Source: Geofilum rhodophaeum (GTDB taxonomy: Bacteria; Bacteroidota; Bacteroidia; Bacteroidales; Marinilabiliaceae). From it: a stretch of 64,000 nt of DNA. A model generated the notes under the pieces. That model did not search any database. It was not told the origin of the DNA and was given only the letters and a program-made list of their open reading frames with translations. Below are positions 33,801 to 41,469 of the stretch, one piece after another (the stretch's first letter is position 1; each line of letters begins with the position of its first letter). Position numbers and translations under genes: made by a program. The DNA lies in contig NZ_MWUJ01000001.1 of the NCBI RefSeq assembly GCF_002210225.1, positions 1-64,000 on the forward strand, given 5' to 3'.

Positions 33801-34426
33801 GAACCGTCGGCCAATTTAATGCGCACCGGCTCATTGGCAAGCTCAAACATAATTTCATGGCGGTCGCGAATGCGGGGGTGACTGGACACAATGTCCCATA
33901 CAGTCATCAGGTATTCGGCGTAATTATACTCATCTTCCACCCCAATGACCTCGGGAGAAACGCCGGGAGGACGCATAATAACGTACAAACCTTTGCTTAT
34001 GGCGTACTCGGCCATGGGAATAAAAACCTCATCGAGGTATTGGCGAAAACGGTCTTCGTTGAAGCAATTGGGCAATTCGTGGCCGTCGGGTGTACACCCG
34101 GGCGTATTGCTCCAATAAGGATCCATATGCAGACGTACAAAATTCATCATCCAGCCGGCTTCCAGTATATCGTCAATAAGTCCCTGGTTGTAAGCCAGAC
34201 AGCCCGCCACATCGTAGTTGCTCCATTTTGTTCCCTGCTCATTGAACCAGGGACTGTAGGTTTGGGCAAAGCCATGTAAATTAACCACATTACCATGGGT
34301 GTCGGTTAAATAACGTCCTTCCACACTAAGCGGAGGAAGTGGCATCCCCTCCCAGGCTGCAGCCGGGATGGTGGAGCTGGTCCAAAGGACCAGGCCCAAT
34401 AAAAAACTGTAAACGATTCTTCTCAT
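30842..34426 (-). CDS. Chimeric GH5-GH43 glycoside hydrolase with type IX secretion tail
   Basis: A 1194-residue exported enzyme with two catalytic modules. After a signal peptide (cleaved near PAAA) comes a GH5 domain, about residues 30-395, with acid/base ELANEP (Glu199) and nucleophile VITEMDWAP (Glu306). A GH43 five-blade propeller follows from about residue 412: catalytic base in NPVVYADFPDPDV, pKa-modulating Asp in FYDPGLFFDEDGK, acid in EGSHVYKIGDYYYI, then the usual C-terminal beta-sandwich. Next are an Ig-like or BIG-type region, a possible carbohydrate-binding module around residues 1040-1130, and a C-terminal tail (VDVFSLTGILLREKV to VYKNN) of the type A type IX sorting kind. Together they should cut xylan backbone and remove xylose or arabinose side residues outside the cell. 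The GH5 subfamily is not assigned. The GH5 half is a clear paralogue of the GH5 gene on the other side of the locus. Confidence 0.88.
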   Translation of the reverse strand: MRRIVYSFLLGLVLWTSSTIPAAAWEGMPLPPLSVEGRYLTDTHGNVVNLHGFAQTYSPWFNEQGTKWSNYDVAGCLAYNQGLIDDILEAGWMMNFVRLHMDPYWSNTPGCTPDGHELPNCFNEDRFRQYLDEVFIPMAEYAISKGLYVIMRPPGVSPEVIGVEDEYNYAEYLMTVWDIVSSHPRIRDRHEIMFELANEPVRIKLADGSVGANTQAHFDVLKEIFQPIVNRIRSNGFHSVLWIPGSGYQAHYKGYAVNPIEGPNIGYAVHLYPGWFGSANGYEVFKAEWEEQVKPIADIAPIVITEMDWAPEKYNSSWGKGITGTAGGEGFGANFKRIMDEAGNASWLLFTDAHLLARFTGEAPAPGEPYTFLNDPEACPWPVYHWYQDYALEHYPRPEFEKQSQSDNGDGSYTNPVVYADFPDPDVIRVGDVYYMVSTTMHVFPGATLLKSYDLVNWEYCAHPLERISGDDAYSLLNGENRYGRGQWATSLRYNNGTFYLLFNTLDDGGYLLTAADPEKEWTTTRLPRGFYDPGLFFDEDGKTYVVHGINTLKLTELDQNFAPIGSDVVLVERAESGLEGSHVYKIGDYYYIYATYGGWPASQVAFRSTNIQGPYEEKVLLDDQNIHQGALIETQTGEWWTLMFYDRGAIGRLPNLQPVNWVDGWPEIGVDGKGVAVYSKPDVGRSHPVKVLPTNDPFRAYRLGMQWGWNHYPDPDKYSLFDRPGHLRLYTASVSDDLWQARNTLTQRIFGYHESGSESYGTIKMDVSGMESGDRAGLAVFQDPYAAIGVEAGSGDKHLFFDMNGTITQGPALEQDVVYLRAVTAFGADKARFYYSLDNQSFLPLGEELDMAFNLSVFTGNKFGLFSYATSDLGGYVDIDWFSTEESFYEDLFYDPDFVGYSEEALTVVQIFTPAEHLEMLMGTSKSFEVFAEFADGSVRNIAAEAEIQNSNPGTIALQNGMLLARGPGRSLFQINYEGPLGGTHALEMEVRSSVFPLVEGLLNPSIWENGSFDAETGTLITGQYGFGGWQYDNGVDLSGYRYLVVNLQEPAGGNASFRLFDQGSYWAPAVEYSVGSATQVVVDLQAMFKTVDGQQVKANPATLSIIGFWSLGGSPIVIDEVYLSNSDDLLPVGLHDAELVPQKPTDEVDVFSLTGILLREKVLRGAALEALPSGLYLVGNRVHGYEKVYKNN

Positions 34427-34453
34427 AATATTTCCGTTTGGATCGGCTCTTCT

Positions 34454-36229
34454 TTATTCAGTCACTTTAACATCGCTGCCCCTGGTGGCATACAGTCCGA
34501 TAAAGTTTCCGATGAAACCGCCGGCTACGTTGGTCGACAAGATATCGCCCGACACGGTTCCGCCTAAATTTTCAAAAGTTTCTCCATCGTAGGAGTAGTT
34601 AAAGCGGTAGTCGTCGCCATCGGCATCAATCTGAAGATGCAAAGGCTTTTTGACATCTACTTTAACTGCAGCCAGGGTGGACGATTCCCCGCCCTCGGTG
34701 CGCTCCAATACCAGGAAGTTCTCTTTTCCCACCTTGGTCACGCCAAAAATGTAATGAAAATGCTCACTCTGGTAACACACCATTCCCGCCAAATCCTTTT
34801 CAGTTTTCGGCTGGTATTCCAGCAAACTGGTTGCAGTAAAGGTTTGGTGCTGCTGACGGTGAAACAAAGTGGAAGTCGGTGCAACCGCCTTCAGATTTAC
34901 TTCGAAGGGCTGAATCTGCATTCCCTGCTTAGTTCGCTTTATGAAATCTTCACGGGGTCCACGCATCCCAATCCAACGATAATCAAGGGTGTCGGCCTTA
35001 AAATCTTCGACAAAACTAAAGTTGCCATTAGGGAAAAAGCCATCCTTGCCGGCTTTATTCTCCACGCCCTCAGGCATTTTTAACTTGGGTGAAAAAGGCA
35101 CCAGGCCATTCTCAAACACGGGCCATTCGCCACTCCAATCTACAGGTAAAATAAAGGTTTCACGACCCGTATTCACGCGGTCCTTGTCGTTGGGACGAAC
35201 AGCAAGAAAAACGCCCCAGAAACGACCATCGGGTCCCTCCACCAAGTCGGCATGCCCGGCCCAATCCACCTTATTGGGACGATCAGGGTGCAAATAACGC
35301 TGAGTTAAAATTGGATTATTGGGAGCGGGTACATAGGGACCTCTGGGATTATCGCTCACAAAAATCACCTCACTGTGCCAACCTCCTGTGCCGCCTTCGG
35401 CGCACATCAGATAGTAACGACCATAACGCTTGTAGATGTGTGGCATCTCTATCCAAATGGGCTTTTGACTCAAATCCACGCCACCGTTCACAATGATTTT
35501 GTCCGAGCCGGCAACCACCTGGTCTTTCTCCAAGTCGTAATCCCAGATCTTAATCACACGGTGCCCTTCGTACAACTCCTCGCCGGGATTGGGTGCATCG
35601 TTGTGCACAACGTAAGCCTTCCCATCTTCATCAAAGAAAAGTGAAGGGTCAATGCCTTCAAAATCGAGACTTTTGGGATCGCTCCAACCCTGAAATGGAT
35701 CTTTGGTCTTCACCACCATATTGCCAATGCCGCCGGCAAACTGGGTGGTAATCAAGTAAAAGGTGTCGTTGTGCTCGTTGTATTTGATGGCAGGAGCATA
35801 AATCCCGGCAGAAATACCTGTGTCAAAAACTTTGAGCTGCGATTTGCGATCCAAAACGTGCCCTATTTGCTTCCAATTCACGAGATCGTTGGAATGAAAA
35901 ATGGGGATGCCCGGGAAAAAAGCAAAAGAAGAACTCACCAAAAAATAATCGTTCCCTTTACGCGTAATGGCGGCATCGGGATACACTCCTTGCAAAATGG
36001 GGTTGTAAAACTCATCGCTTTCCAGTGGAAAGTCATTATAAACCCTATCGTTTCCCTCATAAACAAACTGCTTAAACAAAGGCAAATGTTTTTGAGCAAC
36101 CAGGGGACTCAAGGTCATCAACATAAATAAAGCCGCAGTCAACAACAAGTGCCCAAGGCCGCTTACACCCTGCTCCCCTCCTTCTATCCTTCCTCCTGTT
36201 TTCATAACCATATTTTTTCTGGCGTTCAT
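34454..36229 (-). CDS. GH43 beta-xylosidase / arabinofuranosidase-like enzyme
   Basis: An exported GH43 enzyme of about 591 residues. A hydrophobic signal (LLLTAALFMLMTLSPLVA) is followed by the five-blade propeller. The catalytic base is in ILQGVYPDAAITRKGNDYFLV, the modulating Asp in GIDPSLFFDEDGKAYVVHN, and the acid probably in WIEMPHIYKRYGRYYLM. A C-terminal beta-sandwich runs from about residue 400, including DYRWIGMRGPRED. It should release xylose or arabinose from xylo-oligosaccharides in the periplasm or at the surface. The start is uncertain between MNARKN (used here) and the internal MKTGGR 24 bp downstream. It lies 28 bp before the GH5-GH43 gene, so they form one transcript. A terminator separates it from the GH10 gene and no operator copy is seen in front of it, so expression may depend on read-through. 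Confidence 0.85.
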   Translation of the reverse strand: MNARKNMVMKTGGRIEGGEQGVSGLGHLLLTAALFMLMTLSPLVAQKHLPLFKQFVYEGNDRVYNDFPLESDEFYNPILQGVYPDAAITRKGNDYFLVSSSFAFFPGIPIFHSNDLVNWKQIGHVLDRKSQLKVFDTGISAGIYAPAIKYNEHNDTFYLITTQFAGGIGNMVVKTKDPFQGWSDPKSLDFEGIDPSLFFDEDGKAYVVHNDAPNPGEELYEGHRVIKIWDYDLEKDQVVAGSDKIIVNGGVDLSQKPIWIEMPHIYKRYGRYYLMCAEGGTGGWHSEVIFVSDNPRGPYVPAPNNPILTQRYLHPDRPNKVDWAGHADLVEGPDGRFWGVFLAVRPNDKDRVNTGRETFILPVDWSGEWPVFENGLVPFSPKLKMPEGVENKAGKDGFFPNGNFSFVEDFKADTLDYRWIGMRGPREDFIKRTKQGMQIQPFEVNLKAVAPTSTLFHRQQHQTFTATSLLEYQPKTEKDLAGMVCYQSEHFHYIFGVTKVGKENFLVLERTEGGESSTLAAVKVDVKKPLHLQIDADGDDYRFNYSYDGETFENLGGTVSGDILSTNVAGGFIGNFIGLYATRGSDVKVTE

Positions 36230-36273
36230 CATTAAAATATTTACACTATTAAAGTTGTCGAGCCTCAAAAAGT

Positions 36274-36305
36274 AAAAAGTCGCCTCCCAAAGGAGGTGAC
36301 TTTTT
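36274..36305 (-). terminator. Rho-independent terminator after the GH10 gene
   Basis: AAAAAGTC/TCACCTCC-type stem: AAAAAGTCGCCTCC pairs with GGAGGTGACTTTTT around a CAAA loop (one G-T pair), followed on the minus strand by ACTTTTT. It closes the xusA-to-xyn10C transcript about 30 bp after the GH10 stop. Confidence 0.82.
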
Positions 36306-36333
36306 ACAACCTCAAGGCAAGGGATTACATCGT

Positions 36334-38565
36334 TTACTCACCCGACAGACCTTCGGCAAATCCGGCATAAGTATGCTTGCGATATTTATCGAGCGACCAA
36401 AGTCCAACAGGCTCTCCCCCTCTCCAGGAGGAGCTTTCGGGACTGTCTAGCGGACACCAATGCGTAATGCCATAGCGCTGCTCGGCAGGAATAATCTCAA
36501 AATATTTTTGAACAATAAATTTGTAATACGCACTCATTGCTTTATGCTGCTCCAGCGTAACATCACCGGTTTTAACCGGCTCACCCTCAGCATCGACCAG
36601 CCCCATATCCAACTCTGTAATTTTCACAAGTTTTCCTGTGGCGGCCATCAACTCAAGCATCTTGACCACATGTTCTTGCTTCTGAGCCTGTGTCTCGGGA
36701 TTCATATAGCAGGATACGTGCATTTGGGTGCCAATACCGTCAATAACGGTAACGCCATCTTCCTCCCATTTTTCTATCCACTTAATCAAGCTCCTCAGTT
36801 TTTGATTGTCGTCCCAATCCGATTCCAGATTGTAGTCGTTGATGAACAACTTGACATTCTCGGGGCCATACTGGCGGGCAAACGCCACGGCCTGACGAAC
36901 GTAGTTTTCGCCCAGGTAATCGCCCCAATAAAAATTATTGAGGGCATCCTGCTCCGATACATTGCTGGCCGACCATAAGTCGTAAATACCATCGCCATCA
37001 CTGTCGGCACCCGATATGGCTTCATTCACCACATCCCACTCGGTAACATAGGTATCTGTTGCCTCCATCATTCCGGCAATCCAGGTCTCCATAGCCCAGG
37101 TAAGGGTGTCTGCCTTCTCTTCTGGGCTAAGGGGGACAGAATTCCCCGACTCTTCGATGGCCCATGAGATGTCGTCAAAATAATAGGTGTTGGCTTCTTT
37201 TAAAACCGCAAGGTTGAAGGCTATTGTCTTAGCTCCTCTAGGATTGTCTTCACCACCGGCCTGGGCAAGACTGACGGTTCCAACATACTCTAAAGTCTTC
37301 CATTCGGTCGTAAACTGAGGTTGACCTACAAACTCATAATGCTGATACTGCCCGGGTTCAAAATGTGCCTGGGAGGACGATCCTGCAGGCTTTTCAGCCC
37401 TATACTTCATAGAAAAACGAAATTTTTCGCCTTCCATAAAGGGTTCCGCAACAGTAACAAAAAACTGCGTGGAATGATCTTCTGCCGGATTATCCCCCGC
37501 CTGAACCACAATGGCCCTGCCAACGCCGTCGGCTCCGGTACCGGCTGCACCTATTGTTGCCGCCTTGGGTCCGTCTCCTGCCTCGGTTGCAAAGAAGCTC
37601 GACAAGTCGTCCCCTTCCACATCACCATTACTTACGCGCTCGGTATACCATACGGCGGGACCTCCGGCTACTTGCTCAACACCAAAACTGTAATCGTGCC
37701 ATGAAGGCTTTTCCCAGCCACTCAAACCATCTTCTTCAAAAGAACCATTGGCCACCAAATTGTCCTCCGACCCGGCGGCAGTAAGCTCTAAATCGTCGAG
37801 GTACAAATCGCCCCCAAAAGTTCCAAAACAAAACTGCAGCGTAGTGGCATCAATAGTGGGGGTAAAGCTGATCGAAACATCTCCCCAATCTTTCCCTACC
37901 GCAAAGTCGGGACCGTAGTTGGTAGCTGTTCCGTCGAAACGCCAAAAGGCGACGGTATAAGCTTCAGATGCCTTTGCACGCAGCTTCAAGGTATATTCCA
38001 CCCCTTGTGTCAAAGGTTCAGGCAATACGTAATTCAATTGGAAGTCCCAAATATTGGCACTGGCAGCAGCCGTTTTAGCCACCAAAACCGATTCCGCTGC
38101 ATCCGGGTCCACCTCTATTTCTTTATCGGCCATTAAACCTTCCAGAAACGTCTTGTTTTGTTGCGAATGCCAGACCAGAGTGTGTCCATAAACAACGAGT
38201 CCGGCAGCTTTGGCTGCGCCAATAAATTCCCCTACCTGTTGAAAATTCATGGCACCCTTATCTCCAACCACAGAGCTGTGCTTCATGGCATTACCAGCCG
38301 TCATCCCATCAAAATTTTCGTTGATAAAATGGGCGTAACCATCCTTTTTGAGGTATTCACTGACAGTAACCCCCGCACCCAGCTTAAAATGCGGGTGAGC
38401 ACTTCGATCCACATATTGTTTTAAAACGTCGTACTGGTTCAAATATTCCATTTCGGCAATGCTCGCGGGCTTGGTCACCTCAAAATCGAGCACATGGTCG
38501 TCGGTACAGCTCCCCAACAAGCTCAGCACCAACGCTCCGGCCAACCATTTATTCTTAGTTTTCAT
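36334..38565 (-). CDS. xyn10C: GH10 endo-beta-1,4-xylanase lipoprotein with inserted binding modules
   Basis: A 743-residue lipoprotein (LVLSLLGSC). The GH10 barrel begins near residue 45 (FKLGAGVTVSEYL, FDGMTAGNAMKHSS, YGHTLVWHSQQ). It is interrupted at about residue 150 by a 330-residue insertion holding two jelly-roll modules of the CBM4/CBM9-like kind, including LVANGSFEEDGLSGWE. The barrel resumes near residue 478 with the acid/base WDVVNEA (about Glu514), then FINDYNLE, and the nucleophile ITELDMG (about Glu650). This split GH10 is the hallmark of the Xyn10C/BACOVA_04390-type surface xylanase of the core Bacteroidota xylan locus. It should cut xylan at the cell surface next to the SusC/D importers. 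It is the last gene of the xus operon. Confidence 0.93.
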   Translation of the reverse strand: MKTKNKWLAGALVLSLLGSCTDDHVLDFEVTKPASIAEMEYLNQYDVLKQYVDRSAHPHFKLGAGVTVSEYLKKDGYAHFINENFDGMTAGNAMKHSSVVGDKGAMNFQQVGEFIGAAKAAGLVVYGHTLVWHSQQNKTFLEGLMADKEIEVDPDAAESVLVAKTAAASANIWDFQLNYVLPEPLTQGVEYTLKLRAKASEAYTVAFWRFDGTATNYGPDFAVGKDWGDVSISFTPTIDATTLQFCFGTFGGDLYLDDLELTAAGSEDNLVANGSFEEDGLSGWEKPSWHDYSFGVEQVAGGPAVWYTERVSNGDVEGDDLSSFFATEAGDGPKAATIGAAGTGADGVGRAIVVQAGDNPAEDHSTQFFVTVAEPFMEGEKFRFSMKYRAEKPAGSSSQAHFEPGQYQHYEFVGQPQFTTEWKTLEYVGTVSLAQAGGEDNPRGAKTIAFNLAVLKEANTYYFDDISWAIEESGNSVPLSPEEKADTLTWAMETWIAGMMEATDTYVTEWDVVNEAISGADSDGDGIYDLWSASNVSEQDALNNFYWGDYLGENYVRQAVAFARQYGPENVKLFINDYNLESDWDDNQKLRSLIKWIEKWEEDGVTVIDGIGTQMHVSCYMNPETQAQKQEHVVKMLELMAATGKLVKITELDMGLVDAEGEPVKTGDVTLEQHKAMSAYYKFIVQKYFEIIPAEQRYGITHWCPLDSPESSSWRGGEPVGLWSLDKYRKHTYAGFAEGLSGE

Positions 38566-38594
38566 AGTCTTTCTGTTTAAAATTCAACATCCGC

Positions 38595-39644
38595 TTAGTT
38601 GCCTTTGTACACAGGTGTAAAAAACGCTGCATCTACACCGCGGTCGCGCAACACCAGTGTGTCGGTAGTAGCAACATGCATCAAATCCATGTCGATCTCA
38701 TAATCGAGGTACAAGGCATCCCGGTCCTTGCTTCCCCAACTGTTCTTTTCTCCTTCGACAACAAATGCACCCTCACCGGAAGCTGTAATGCCTTCAGTTG
38801 CAGAGCTGATGCTGCAGGAACCGTCCTGATTAAAACTGAGCAGCAAACGACAAGGAATATTGGCTCCTTCAGCATCCTTGAAGGTCAAATCCAAATAGGC
38901 AGCGTTTAGCGAGGCGGTCTCAACCAGATTCACTTCATCTTGCTCCACAAATTCTTTTCGACGAACCACTGTGGCGTCTAAGGCGCTGTTTCCATTTTTA
39001 CCGGTAACCACATCCTCACCCCTACGCAAATAATAACCATGCCAGGGATTCACGTACCTAAGGGCGTACAAAACGTAGTCCTTGGGAAGCACTTCCCAGT
39101 CGGTGGCGACCAGGCGATGAGGGTTCTCAACCAACGGACGCCCCTCCAAAATAGAATCGGCATTCTGCACCTGATACATCACCACAGGCAACACATAGTT
39201 GGCTTCGAGGGCCATAGGATCAGCAAAAAACGCATCGGTAAGCTGAACGGTAAAGCCTCCGATTTCCTGCCCCTTTTTTATTACTATCTGATCGGAACTC
39301 AAGCTGTAGTAGTCTTCAGGAAGAGGCAAAACCTGGGCATCTGTATTGCCGTTTCGATCGAAATAAACATCGGTCAGCAAGGACTCATCGATTTGAAAAT
39401 TAACAACAACCTCTTCCGAATTGTCGTAGGCCCCGCCAAAAGTTGCCAGCACCTGACATTGGTACTGATTGTCCAAACTGGTGTCGAAGACCTCATGCCG
39501 GCCCAGGGTAATGGTTCGCACCGGATGCTGATACGAAAAATACACGGTTTGGTACTCGTAATCCGGGAAATCCCAGTCGCCATTCTCACAGGATACCAAC
39601 AGAGCTGTCAGCATGCCCATTATTATCAGATGAATTTTTCTCAT
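38595..39644 (-). CDS. xusE: SusE-like xylan-locus surface lipoprotein (DUF1735 / DUF4361)
   Basis: A 349-residue lipoprotein (LTALLVSCEN). The N-terminal half (YQTVYFSYQHPVRTITLG through NFQIDESLL and the IVIKKGQEIGGFTVQLTDAFF block) is a DUF1735 Ig-like domain. The C-terminal half (from about YVNPWHGYYLRRGED) matches DUF4361, a beta-barrel-like module seen in SusE-position proteins of xylan loci. Such proteins are thought to bind xylan at the surface. Its place between SusD and GH10 is the same as in the xus core. MRKIHLI is chosen as start since it opens the lipoprotein signal. Confidence 0.83.
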   Translation of the reverse strand: MRKIHLIIMGMLTALLVSCENGDWDFPDYEYQTVYFSYQHPVRTITLGRHEVFDTSLDNQYQCQVLATFGGAYDNSEEVVVNFQIDESLLTDVYFDRNGNTDAQVLPLPEDYYSLSSDQIVIKKGQEIGGFTVQLTDAFFADPMALEANYVLPVVMYQVQNADSILEGRPLVENPHRLVATDWEVLPKDYVLYALRYVNPWHGYYLRRGEDVVTGKNGNSALDATVVRRKEFVEQDEVNLVETASLNAAYLDLTFKDAEGANIPCRLLLSFNQDGSCSISSATEGITASGEGAFVVEGEKNSWGSKDRDALYLDYEIDMDLMHVATTDTLVLRDRGVDAAFFTPVYKGN

Positions 39645-39673
39645 TTGTTTCAGTTTTATTGCTTTAAAAAAAC

Positions 39674-41440
39674 TTACCATCCTTTGTTCTGAATCAGTTC
39701 ATCGTACTTCAACACCTCACTGTAAGGCAGCGGTCCGTAGTACATATAATCACGGTAAACTCTGTTTTCAACGGCAATGCGGTTGTAGGAGCCATTTCGT
39801 ATGGCCATTCCTTCAGCAGCCACATTCAGTTCTTCGTTCCAACGTCGCAAATCCCAGAAACGGAAACCCTCAAAGCAAAGCTCCAGGCGGCGCTCGTTTT
39901 TAATCAACTGACGCATAATCGCTTTATCATCGGCGGCTTGCTCCAGGTAGGGATCGCTGTCGGAACTTCCGACCCCGGCACGTGTCCGCAACGCCTTTAT
40001 TACATCGTAGGCCGAAAACCCGTATGCTCCGGAGCCACGGGGGCCCCAAACCTCATTGGCCGCTTCGGCATAAATCAGGAACAATTCGGTATAGCGAATA
40101 AAGGCTTTGTACTTATACTGCTCGGTATCAATGCTGGGATCCAGGTTAACGTCCTGCCGCAACAACTTACGCATATAATAACCGGTACGGGTCGAACTTT
40201 CTACCTTATTGAGTCCGTCGTTGGTACCACCATCTTCTGCCGTATTAATAACGGCATCGGAAGGACCAGCCACACCACCATTCAATAAAACGTAGGCAGC
40301 CAAACGCGGGTCTCGGCCCTCATAAGGATGAGCGGCGTCGTAGCCACTGAGCGGATCATTTATCGGATAGCCATTAGCCATAGGAAAGGCATCCACCAGA
40401 TTTTGGGTGGGATTTACCATCCCGTTTCCATACAAGGTGGGCGGAAAATGTGCCTCTTCTATGTCGTTGTTTTGCGCACGATTTCCCCGCCACAGCATTT
40501 CCGGAGGATTCATTCCACTGGTAAGACCATCTATCTCATCGGTGTTGGTGTACCAGGTCCACCCATCAGCGGCCATAGCTCCCAGTCCCCCGTTCAGCGA
40601 CAATACTTCGCCCGCAAAATTGGCCACATCTTCCCAGGTAGTAGTGGTCGCCTCACTGTAGGCAGGTGATGCTGCCAACAAAGCAACCTTTGCACGCACG
40701 CCTTTGACAATACGGGCGCTTATGCGACTTCGAAAGTAATCGCCATTGGTTCGGTTGTAATCGTCGATCGTAGCCCCTGCCGAACGATACTTTTCGGGTA
40801 TCTGCTCAACGGAGCTGATCATTTCGTAATCAAGTGGCAATAAGTCTTCTGCCTTATCCAAATCAGCGTAGATTTGCTGCAAACAGGCTTCAAAGGTGGC
40901 TCTGGGCTGGTTAAAATCAGAATTGATGTCCTCTGGCTCCAGTACAATGGGCACTCCCAGCAAATCACCTGACTCGGTCCACCCGCCATGCGCCTGCAAC
41001 AAGTCGAACAAAAACACCGCACGTAAGGCGTAAATCTCCCCTTTAATGCGATCGTTAAACATCGCACGGGGTAGGGCGTCAATGGCCCACGCTACAGAGT
41101 CGCTTACGCTGAGGAGACTATTCAGATATTGAATGGCAGAGCGAGATCCGGTCCACCGGTTCATGGGATTGTTCTCTGCCGACCATTGCCCGGTGGCCAT
41201 TCGTCGATAAGCGTTGTCGTTGTCGTTGCTTACCGCATTATCGGTAGCCACATCACTTATATCCCAGGAGGAAAATGGCAGTCGGGCATAAGCGTTCAAA
41301 AGCAATCCCTCGGCATAAATGGGATTGTCGTACACATTCTCAAGCTGCAGGTGATTTTCAGGAGCAGGCTCAAAAAAATCGTCCTGACAAGCTGAAACCC
41401 CAAGCATTAGTGCGAATAAAATTCCAATATATCTTTTCAT
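39674..41440 (-). CDS. xusD: SusD/RagB-family surface glycan-binding lipoprotein (second pair)
   Basis: A 588-residue lipoprotein (MLGVSAC lipobox followed by QDDFFEP). SusD features include the N-terminal helices around LENVYDNPIYAEGLLLNAYARL, TPR-like helices (ALRAVFLFDLLQAHGGW, ACLQQIYADLDKAEDLLP), and the C-terminal KNERRLELCFEGFRFWDLRRW. SusD proteins form the lid on the SusC barrel and hand over oligosaccharides. It lies 29 bp after its partner xusC gene. In the xus core the second pair is thought to take up decorated or longer xylo-oligosaccharides, but ligand preference is not visible from sequence. Confidence 0.92.
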   Translation of the reverse strand: MKRYIGILFALMLGVSACQDDFFEPAPENHLQLENVYDNPIYAEGLLLNAYARLPFSSWDISDVATDNAVSNDNDNAYRRMATGQWSAENNPMNRWTGSRSAIQYLNSLLSVSDSVAWAIDALPRAMFNDRIKGEIYALRAVFLFDLLQAHGGWTESGDLLGVPIVLEPEDINSDFNQPRATFEACLQQIYADLDKAEDLLPLDYEMISSVEQIPEKYRSAGATIDDYNRTNGDYFRSRISARIVKGVRAKVALLAASPAYSEATTTTWEDVANFAGEVLSLNGGLGAMAADGWTWYTNTDEIDGLTSGMNPPEMLWRGNRAQNNDIEEAHFPPTLYGNGMVNPTQNLVDAFPMANGYPINDPLSGYDAAHPYEGRDPRLAAYVLLNGGVAGPSDAVINTAEDGGTNDGLNKVESSTRTGYYMRKLLRQDVNLDPSIDTEQYKYKAFIRYTELFLIYAEAANEVWGPRGSGAYGFSAYDVIKALRTRAGVGSSDSDPYLEQAADDKAIMRQLIKNERRLELCFEGFRFWDLRRWNEELNVAAEGMAIRNGSYNRIAVENRVYRDYMYYGPLPYSEVLKYDELIQNKGW

Positions 41441-41469
41441 AACAAACTTACTATTTAAATGATGACTGG

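Noticed and set aside
32966-34279. Long open frame (437 codons) on the plus strand inside the GH5-GH43 gene
   Set aside because: Antisense shadow of the GH5 domain, where both catalytic motifs are intact on the minus strand.
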